A stretch of 12,879 nt of DNA, from the NCBI GenBank assembly GCA_034430275.1, contig DAOUEW010000350.1:1-12879 (forward strand), written 5' to 3'. The translations under genes were made by a program, and so were the position numbers. Of the stretch, positions 6,075-11,307 are shown piece after piece (the stretch's first letter is position 1; each line of letters opens with the position of its first letter). The notes below the pieces were generated by a model that did no database searches, was not told where the DNA came from, and saw only the letters and a list, made by a program, of their open reading frames with translations. Source of the DNA: JAUVXJ01 sp034430275. GTDB lineage: Bacteria > Chloroflexota > Anaerolineae > UBA7937 > B3-Chlor.

Positions 6075-7394
6075 CTATGTCAGCTTGGGGATGCTCAGGC
6101 TTTCCATGAAGGAGTCGATACGGGCCGTGGTCCGGGCCTCGTCGAACTCCCGCTCGTCGCCCATGTTGCCCTCGAAGATCATTACCGGGAACCCGGCCTC
6201 GAGAATGGCCAAGCGGTTCTCAGCGATGCCCAGGCTCAGCCCCTCACAGCCCCGGTTGTAGTGGAGCATCACTCCGTCCAGCTTCCAATCTTTGGCGATC
6301 TGGATCATCATGTCGCTCTTGTACTTGGGGCTGTAGAAGTGCTGCCACTCGGGCTTGCTCAGCTCCCACTCCGCCAAGACGCGCAAGGCGTGTTCGCGGT
6401 CCTTGAGCTCTACCCCCTGCGATTGCGGCGTAGGCCTGGGCACGAACTTGCCATCTTCCCAGAGCCAGTTTCCGATGAGGGCGAAGGTGTACAGAGAGCC
6501 AATGGACACACAGCCGTACTTTGCAGCCATGTAGCGGAAGACGCGCAAGAAGCCCCAGGGTGGCTGGGTATCGGTCATCACGCGTGCCTGCTCGTTCTCC
6601 ACGGCGGCGATCTTGTTGGCTACCCGCTCCTCCACCTCTGCCTTCAACTCCTCGTAGAAGTCGGCCACCTCCTGGGAGCTCTTCTCTAGTGTACCCAGGA
6701 CATACAGCGAGTACATCGTCTTCTCTTCGAGGGGAGCGGGGACGGCCTGGTTGAGGACGCAGATCTCGGCCCAGGTGGATTCGGAGCGGCAGGTGTTGTA
6801 GACCGCCTCGATCAGCTTCTGGTCGTCGTACTTGCGCCCTGTGGTCTTCTCCAGCCAGTCGATGCCATCGAGCATTTGTCCTACGACGTAGTCTATGCCG
6901 TGTTTGGTTGTCTTGTCGTAGGGCCCCACAGCGACATCTATGTCGAAGGTGGGGATGCCGCCCTCCAGGTCGCTAACCACCTGATACCACTTGGCGTGGC
7001 TGCAGCAGATGTGGTCCTGCCATACAAAATCCGGCTTGGGGAAGGGTTTGCGCTCCTCGCCGGGCTCGACCCAGCCATACTCGTCCAGCAAAATGGAGCC
7101 CCAGTAGTTGCGCATGTACGAACATAAGTCGCGGGCATACCCGGCATTCTCGGCCGCTTCCAGGCAGCGATCAGAGAACTCTTTCTGGTAGGCTATGGTG
7201 GCCCCATAGGGCTCGCTGGTGATGGAGTGGACGTCGTCACCAAGTCCCGCAGGGATGGCGTCGAAGGTCCAGGCCCCTCCTGCCCAGCGCAGCCCGCCTT
7301 TCTCGTGGGCCGCCTCGTAATCACGGTAGTAGTTGGCTCTAATCTCTTTGGCCCTTTGCCAGGTCTTCAGCGGTGCAATCTTGTACTTGGCCAT
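6075..7394 (-). CDS. bzdO: Benzoyl-CoA reductase, bzd-type, catalytic subunit O
   Basis: Encodes 439 residues, near the roughly 440-450 expected for BzdO/BcrB, of the HgdB/HgdC-type 2-hydroxyacyl-CoA dehydratase superfamily. The ATG at 7394 has AGGAGG upstream at a slightly long spacing (11 nt). Recognisable stretches are HEKGGLRWAGGAWTFDAIPA (30-49), RDLCSYMRNYWGS (88-100), WQDHICCSHAKWYQ (125-138), and near the C-terminus VMLHYNRGCEGLSLGIAENR (375-394). Cys91, Cys130/131 and Cys383 are candidate [4Fe-4S] ligands at the active site shared with BzdN. Together they bind benzoyl-CoA and pass electrons to the aromatic ring in the cytoplasm. It follows bzdN by 66 bp. A relative acting on another aromatic acyl-CoA cannot be excluded, though two ATPase subunits plus this long subunit fit benzoyl-CoA reductase best. 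Confidence 0.9.
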   Translation of the reverse strand: MAKYKIAPLKTWQRAKEIRANYYRDYEAAHEKGGLRWAGGAWTFDAIPAGLGDDVHSITSEPYGATIAYQKEFSDRCLEAAENAGYARDLCSYMRNYWGSILLDEYGWVEPGEERKPFPKPDFVWQDHICCSHAKWYQVVSDLEGGIPTFDIDVAVGPYDKTTKHGIDYVVGQMLDGIDWLEKTTGRKYDDQKLIEAVYNTCRSESTWAEICVLNQAVPAPLEEKTMYSLYVLGTLEKSSQEVADFYEELKAEVEERVANKIAAVENEQARVMTDTQPPWGFLRVFRYMAAKYGCVSIGSLYTFALIGNWLWEDGKFVPRPTPQSQGVELKDREHALRVLAEWELSKPEWQHFYSPKYKSDMMIQIAKDWKLDGVMLHYNRGCEGLSLGIAENRLAILEAGFPVMIFEGNMGDEREFDEARTTARIDSFMESLSIPKLT

Positions 7395-7419
7395 TGGTCG
7401 CTATACCTCCTGATTTGGG

Positions 7420-7438
7420 CGATTGGTCGGCACAATCG
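7420..7438 (-). other. Small hairpin between bzdN and bzdO
   Basis: CGATTG (7420-7425) and CAATCG (7433-7438) form a 6-bp stem with a 7-nt loop in the 66-bp gap. It ends about 8 nt before the bzdO Shine-Dalgarno on the minus strand. No T-run follows. It fits the pattern of stem-loops between the genes of this operon. Confidence 0.4.
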
Positions 7439-7460
7439 GGTGTCTCTCAGCATTCTCAGA

Positions 7461-8588
7461 CTAGAAGAGGTCCTCTTCCTCCATGATCTCCAGGAAGGCC
7501 TCCACGCGGGTCTTGAACTGTCCAATGGGCACGGTGACGTCCAGCTCCAGGAAGAGCGTAGTCAGGCCCTGTTCCTCTAGCGCCTCCTTGATGGCCGGGA
7601 TGTCCAGCTCATGGGGATCGCAGAACTTCTGCTGGAGGATCACCGCACCGCTGGCGTCCCACTCGTTGGCCAGATCCAGAATATGGGGCACACGGGTGCG
7701 CTCTGGCCAGTCCTTGCTAGGGCAGGGCACTCTGTTGACGTAGCGGGTGGCGATGGCTGTCAAGGGATCGCCGCCATCGAGGTCTACCCGATCCCAGAAG
7801 TATCTGCTGCCGGTGCAGTGATCGTCGATGACGAAGGTGGAGCCGCAGGACTCTACCATGTCCACGAACTCGTGGTCGTCGTCCTCGCTGCCCAGGATCA
7901 TCAAGCGGTGGCCCACTGGACGCCCCATCGTACGGTCCTGCAGTTGTTTCAGGCTATCCTCCAGGGCTCGGGCGTGCTCTTCCTTGTCTATCATCTGGCT
8001 GGAGACAACCAAGTACATGGACTCCAGGCCACTGAGAGGCGGTTCCTCTCTCTTGCGCAGTTCGTACACGTCTCTCATCAACTGGCGATCTCGGTTGACG
8101 ATTTCTATCCCCCGCTTCAGGTCATCATCGGTGATCTCCTTGCCGGTCCAATCCTCCAGAGCCTTCTTGAAGCTCTTGAGTTCCTCGAGAAGGTAGGGCA
8201 CGGCGCGCGGGCTCTGTACGTTGTGAGGCATGGGGAGGTAGTAGCTGAAATCCGTCGGTATGTGAAGATCCCAACTGGTGTAGGCCTGCCGCACGTGCAG
8301 GCAAGACTGGGCGATCATGATGCCATCCAGGTAGTCGTATCTGCCCTCCAAACCCTGGGCCAGGCAATCGCGGCAGAACGGGCAGTACATGGCAAAGATG
8401 TGGGGCTCGGTCACGTCCTGGGGTTCGTGACTGCCTAGAATGCGCACGGGAAGGACACCAGCCGCGTAGCAGATCTCCTCGGGGACGTAGGTGCAGAAGT
8501 ATCCCAGCACCTTGCCGCCGTTCTCCTCCTTCCAGTGCTTCGCATAGTCATGCCGGTTCTCATACCATTCCTGAAACATCTCGATCAT
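7461..8588 (-). CDS. bzdN: Benzoyl-CoA reductase, bzd-type, catalytic subunit N
   Basis: Encodes 375 residues of the HgdB-like 2-hydroxyacyl-CoA dehydratase/benzoyl-CoA reductase (BcrC/BadD/BzdN) family. The start is ATG at 8588 with AAGGAGG upstream at a long spacing (12 nt); Met4 at 8579 is a less likely alternative. Visible features are GYFCTYVPEEICYAAGVLPV (29-48), YCPFCRDC (68-75), IAQSCLHVRQ (92-101), QQKFCDPH (319-326) and ELDVTVPIGQFKTRVEAFLE (348-367). Cysteines 32, 69, 72, 75, 96 and 323 include the likely active-site cluster ligands. The C-terminus ends EEEDLF. It is the first gene of the operon, after a promoter and a structured leader of about 157 nt. With BzdO it forms the ring-reducing core. 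Order and length match bzdN as I recall it. Confidence 0.9.
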   Translation of the reverse strand: MIEMFQEWYENRHDYAKHWKEENGGKVLGYFCTYVPEEICYAAGVLPVRILGSHEPQDVTEPHIFAMYCPFCRDCLAQGLEGRYDYLDGIMIAQSCLHVRQAYTSWDLHIPTDFSYYLPMPHNVQSPRAVPYLLEELKSFKKALEDWTGKEITDDDLKRGIEIVNRDRQLMRDVYELRKREEPPLSGLESMYLVVSSQMIDKEEHARALEDSLKQLQDRTMGRPVGHRLMILGSEDDDHEFVDMVESCGSTFVIDDHCTGSRYFWDRVDLDGGDPLTAIATRYVNRVPCPSKDWPERTRVPHILDLANEWDASGAVILQQKFCDPHELDIPAIKEALEEQGLTTLFLELDVTVPIGQFKTRVEAFLEIMEEEDLF

Positions 8589-8623
8589 CGTATTGGTGAA
8601 CCTCCTTCAACCGATTGACTTGG

Positions 8624-8693
8624 CCCCAGCAGGCTGGGGAACCGCAACCTGATTCGGCCCAGCCTCAGGCACGACCCTGGCTGGGGCGCGGTT
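8624..8693 (-). promoter_or_regulatory. bzdN leader with four alternating pairing segments
   Basis: On the minus-strand RNA four segments follow each other: GCCCCAGCC (8687-8679), GGCTGGGC (8664-8657), CCCCAGCC (8639-8632) and GCTGGGG (8630-8624). Segments 1:2 and 3:4 can pair locally, while 2:3 can pair in their place with 7-8 bp. GCGGTT (8693-8688 region) and AACCGC (8645-8640 region) could form an outer stem around 1:2. The last segment ends about 20 nt before the bzdN Shine-Dalgarno (GGAGG near 8605-8601). No T-run follows segment 4, so a translational or RNA-stability switch fits better than attenuation. This matches no riboswitch class I know. Confidence 0.5.
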
Positions 8694-8740
8694 GGCCTCG
8701 CGGCACGTATGTCACTTGGATAGTATGCCGTCCTGTGTGC

Positions 8741-8765
8741 GCCACATATCCATTATAGCACATAT
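8741..8765. promoter_or_regulatory. Candidate PaaX operator over the bzdN -10/+1 region
   Basis: CACATAT occurs twice, at 8743-8749 and 8759-8765, 16 bp apart and flanking the -10 box. The site at 8741-8750 reads GATATGTGGC on the minus strand; a near-identical GATATGTGTC is at 9636-9645 next to the paaX start. The adjacent TGTG-CGC-CACA (8736-8746) is a short inverted repeat over the likely +1. The PaaX assignment is inferred from position and sharing. Confidence 0.4.
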
Positions 8766-8780
8766 TCTTCGACTAGTCAA
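8752..8780 (-). promoter_or_regulatory. bzdN: Sigma70-type promoter of bzdN operon
   Basis: Read on the minus strand: -35 TTGACT (8780-8775), a 17-bp spacer, and -10 TATAAT (8757-8752). This is five of six and six of six consensus bases with ideal spacing. The start point would be near 8745, leaving about 157 nt of leader before bzdN. It lies between the paaX stop (8795) and bzdN, so the operon can be transcribed apart from paaX. No terminator separates paaX from it, so read-through is also possible. Confidence 0.8.
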
Positions 8781-8794
8781 GGGGGTATTGTGGG

Positions 8795-9625
8795 CTATTC
8801 TGGCGCTTTCTCGAAGACTGAGTCTACGAACTGGTTGGCCTTGGCGGTGAGCAAGGCATAGTACTCCTTGAACAGCTCTGTTGCCTTCACACTCAGCCAG
8901 TTGGCAGGGAGTAGCTGGCGTGGGAGGTGAGGATCCACGAAGGGGAATTCACGGTACTCGTGAAGGAGCATAAAGCGGGTGGCGAAGCACTCCGCGGTGT
9001 CGACGGTGTCCCATTCGTCCAGTCTCGCCCTGTCCCGGGCCAGCAGGGGGCCGTAGGTCTCCACGAAGCCGGCGTATTGACTGTTGATGCGGTCTAGATC
9101 CCAGCAGCGGGCGACCAGCTCCTCGGGCTGAGCGAACCCCAGGTGCCGGGCGCGAAAGATCTGGACGTAGTCGTCGATGCCCAGGCGAAGGCAGACTTCG
9201 TGCACGCTCTCCGAGACGTCCCAGGGGGAGATCCAGATGGCGGTGTTGAAGGAGCCGCAACCCATCCAGGTCAACTGTCTTCTGAGCTTGTTTCGCCGCT
9301 GGCGCTTGGCCTCGGGGATGTTGTAGGCGATCAGATACCAGTCTCCTGACCACTCCCCGTCTTCCGGCTCGAAGATACGTTGGGCGCCCGCCGCGAGGAG
9401 GTCCTGGCTCTTCTTGGTTAGAGAGTAGTAGCTCTTTCTGCCGACTCTACGCCTTCTGAGCCAGCCCTTCTTCCACATACGGGAGAGCACGGAGCGCACG
9501 GCCTGCTCGGACATGCCCAGATGCTTGAGTAATCTGATCAGGCTGCCGGTCCAGATCTCGCCGCCGCGGTATCTGATGTAGTCCCCGTAGAGGGTGAAGA
9601 TCATCTGCTGTGAGCCCAGCACCAT
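8795..9625 (-). CDS. paaX: PaaX family transcriptional repressor
   Basis: Encodes 276 residues, close to the roughly 270-310 of PaaX proteins. The ATG at 9625 has GGAG about 6 nt upstream. Residues 8-75 form the winged helix-turn-helix (IFTLYGDYIR, then GMSEQAVRSVLSRMWKKGWL, then wing RRRRVGRKSYYSLTKK). The middle region contains SGDWYLIAYNIPEAKRQRRN and GSFNTAIWISPWDV (about 93-143), typical of the PaaX core. The C-terminal part is a helical PaaX-C domain (HEYREFPFVDPHLPRQLLP, about 220-250). In Escherichia coli PaaX represses phenylacetate genes and is released by phenylacetyl-CoA. Here it sits upstream of bzdN, so it probably represses the reductase operon and responds to an aromatic acyl-CoA (inference). 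The Azoarcus bzd regulator BzdR belongs to a different family. Confidence 0.88.
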   Translation of the reverse strand: MVLGSQQMIFTLYGDYIRYRGGEIWTGSLIRLLKHLGMSEQAVRSVLSRMWKKGWLRRRRVGRKSYYSLTKKSQDLLAAGAQRIFEPEDGEWSGDWYLIAYNIPEAKRQRRNKLRRQLTWMGCGSFNTAIWISPWDVSESVHEVCLRLGIDDYVQIFRARHLGFAQPEELVARCWDLDRINSQYAGFVETYGPLLARDRARLDEWDTVDTAECFATRFMLLHEYREFPFVDPHLPRQLLPANWLSVKATELFKEYYALLTAKANQFVDSVFEKAPE

Positions 9626-9635
9626 AAACTCTCCA

Positions 9636-9645
9636 GATATGTGTC
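9636..9645. promoter_or_regulatory. Candidate PaaX operator near the paaX start
   Basis: GATATGTGTC on the plus strand differs by one base from GATATGTGGC on the minus strand at 8750-8741. It lies in the paaX leader, 11 nt upstream of the start codon and downstream of the paaX promoter. This suggests autoregulation; binding is not shown. Confidence 0.35.
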
Positions 9646-9681
9646 AGAGTAAGCGCACACCGCACCTTGAGCGCTACATGG

Positions 9682-9710
9682 TTTATAGCACCGTTTTTCT
9701 GCCTGTGCAA
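9682..9710 (-). promoter_or_regulatory. paaX: Extended -10 promoter of paaX
   Basis: On the minus strand: -35 TTGCAC (9710-9705), a 17-bp spacer ending in TGC, and -10 TATAAA (9687-9682). The TG one base before the -10 makes an extended -10. The start would be near 9675, giving about 50 nt of leader. Both this promoter and that of bzdN read GTGCTATAA over the -10, followed within five bases by ATGT and GCGC. Confidence 0.6.
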
Positions 9711-9757
9711 GGCGGAACTTGGCTCGTGGGGTGAGGAACCCAACGCGACACGCCAAT

Positions 9758-9820
9758 GGCGCGAAACGGAAGCGCGAAAGGCGCGAAACGGAAACGCGAA
9801 AGGCGCGAAAGGTGCGAAAA
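9758..9820. repeat. 22-bp tandem repeat, about 2.9 copies, GCGCGAAA type
   Basis: Unit 1 (9758-9779) and unit 2 (9780-9801) are each 22 bp and differ at one base. Unit 3 (9802-9820) is partial and diverged. Each unit contains two GCGAAA-type half-repeats. The units lie in the 340-bp non-coding stretch between paaX and the 410-aa gene. ORFs across them give only Arg/Phe/Ala-rich low-complexity protein and are not real. Confidence 0.75.
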
Positions 9821-9880
9821 GCGTGCTTGTGCGCATGGGAGGTGTGGGATCGTGGCATCGCGCTCGCCACTGGACCGGCT

Positions 9881-9948
9881 CCCTTCGACCTTGCTCAGGG
9901 CAAGCTTCGATACGACCTTCGGTCTATCCTTCGTCAGGCTCAGGGTGC
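9881..9948. repeat. Two TTCG...GCTCAGGG dispersed-repeat units
   Basis: CCCTTCGACCTTGCTCAGGG (9881-9900) and CCTTCGTCAGGCTCAGGG (9928-9945) are two copies of a motif. Between them lies a small hairpin, GACC-TTC-GGTC (9914-9924). I recall TTCGACnnnGCTCAGG units as common dispersed repeats between genes in Chloroflexota and some other genomes. They lie just after the stop of the 410-aa gene and may act as a 3' structure; no T-run is present. Confidence 0.55.
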
Positions 9949-9966
9949 GTCCAGCGGTGTGAAGGG

Positions 9967-11199
9967 CTAAGTGGTCCCGGTCTCTGGGCCAGGCAGCGCC
10001 TGCCGCAGGGGTTCCAGAGATACGTAGTCCCGCTCCAGGTTCTGCATGGCCGCGTCGTAGTCCTGGGCGATCTTCTCGATGGCCAGGGCGACGATCTTGT
10101 GGGCCTTTTCGGCGTCTCCCGGTTCGAACAAGGGTATCTTCCAGTGTTCGAAGTAGCTCCTGGAAACCAGCAGCGAGAGCACCGCGGCGGTGCCGGGGAT
10201 CAGACCCGCCCCCCGGACCACATCGTGCACCCTGTTGGAGAGGCAGGTCACGGCCCCCGCATCGTGGCTGACCAATTGGGCCAACTCGGCCACGATCTGT
10301 GTCTTCTCCGAGGCCAGCTCCGAAGCTTCCAGCCGTTGCGCGCAGTCGAGGATCCTTCGGGCCAGGTCGGTGGTCTGCTCTCTCACCGATCCCTCGACGC
10401 GTGGGAGTAGATCGTCTCTGAGTATCACCGGATAGCCCAGCTCTCGTGCCGATTCGAACAATGCCTGGGCCACGATCACGTTGTCGATGCCCTCTTGTGC
10501 CCGCACGAGGAAGGTGTTCTCTGCCAGGCTGTCCGAGATGGAGGGCAGGTAGGCTTTGCCCTCAAGAACGATGGTGGGGCACTCGAGCATGTCCAGCTCT
10601 TCCATCAGTGCGGCCTTGGAACCCAGGGCGATGTTGCCTTCCAGATCCTCGACCGGCCCCAGACCTCCCCTGGTGTAGTTGACGCTGGCCAGATAGGAGA
10701 CTCTCACGTCCCCTTCCTGTACCGACAAACCACCCAAGAGGCCGCAGTTGCCCGGGATACTCTCCTCAACCAGCTTGAACCTACCCTGGGCCTTCCTGCT
10801 GAAGCCATCCAACACCGCGTTGGCCAGCGCTCCCTCCAGGGCCACAGGGGTGTCCAGCGCGCCCTGTCCGTAGATCCGGCCCATGGTGGTCACGGCCAGA
10901 CTCTGGCAGAACAGGGCGTCCTGCCCCGTCAACCCCTCGATCAGTCGAGCCTCGGCGGGTGTAATCCCCCGGCGAGGAGAGGTCATGGCCGTGCCTCCAT
11001 CGAAAGTGGTGATGGTGATGACGTTGGAATCCGCGTCGGCCTCGGCCCTGGCGATCCGTGTGTCGGACTTCAGCAGCTCGCGCAGGAAGACTCCCACGGT
11101 CACGAAGCCGCCCGAATCATCCTGAACGAAGCCCGCATAGCCGTGGACGTGGCCGATGCCCGCGTGTCCCGCCACGGCGATCCTCTTGGGAGTGTTCAT
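9967..11199 (-). CDS. Conserved-looking protein of unknown function, His/Gly-rich N-terminus
   Basis: Encodes 410 residues. I chose the ATG at 11199, with GGAGG about 11 nt upstream, over an in-frame ATG at 11271 that has no such signal. I do not recognise the family. The N-terminus has the striking motif GHAGIGHVHGYAGFVQDDSGGF from Gly11 to Phe32 (His12, 17, 19; Asp27, 28), which could bind a metal or phosphate. Other regular blocks are FDGGTAMTSPRRGITPAEAR, GRIYGQGALDTPVALEGAL and SIPGNCGLLGGLSV. The C-terminal third is helical. There is no signal peptide or membrane segment, so it is probably a cytoplasmic enzyme. It follows the M28 peptidase gene by 108 bp in the same orientation and may be co-transcribed with it. 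A 340-bp repeat-rich gap separates it from paaX, so a link to aromatic degradation is not supported. Confidence 0.75.
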   Translation of the reverse strand: MNTPKRIAVAGHAGIGHVHGYAGFVQDDSGGFVTVGVFLRELLKSDTRIARAEADADSNVITITTFDGGTAMTSPRRGITPAEARLIEGLTGQDALFCQSLAVTTMGRIYGQGALDTPVALEGALANAVLDGFSRKAQGRFKLVEESIPGNCGLLGGLSVQEGDVRVSYLASVNYTRGGLGPVEDLEGNIALGSKAALMEELDMLECPTIVLEGKAYLPSISDSLAENTFLVRAQEGIDNVIVAQALFESARELGYPVILRDDLLPRVEGSVREQTTDLARRILDCAQRLEASELASEKTQIVAELAQLVSHDAGAVTCLSNRVHDVVRGAGLIPGTAAVLSLLVSRSYFEHWKIPLFEPGDAEKAHKIVALAIEKIAQDYDAAMQNLERDYVSLEPLRQALPGPETGTT

Positions 11200-11307
11200 A
11201 GTTGCTGTTCCCTCCAGGGGCGGACGTCTCTCACCCAACCCGTTCAAGCGCTCTACCACCGCCGGTGGCAATCAGCCGATGCGAAGCACGACGATAGGCA
11301 GATCTGG

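Noticed and set aside
5439..6689. 416-codon plus-strand ORF
   Set aside because: It is antisense across bzdP, the gap and bzdO, which have clear motifs; a chance open frame in GC-rich DNA.
300..7472. Reading the DLF tails as the eukaryotic iron-sulfur targeting peptide
   Set aside because: That signal is [LIM]-[DES]-[WF] and belongs to a cytosolic machinery absent from bacteria. The order here is D-L-F, so only a loose analogy is kept.
9758..9820. Possible CRISPR array
   Set aside because: The units are contiguous with no spacers and no cas genes are nearby; it is a plain tandem repeat.
9601..9870. Arg/Phe-rich minus-strand ORF upstream of paaX
   Set aside because: Its composition comes from the 22-bp tandem repeat and it overlaps the paaX promoter.
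11200..11271. Upstream in-frame start for the 410-aa protein at 11271
   Set aside because: No Shine-Dalgarno precedes it, and the added residues look like translated intergenic DNA. The ATG at 11199 follows GGAGG.
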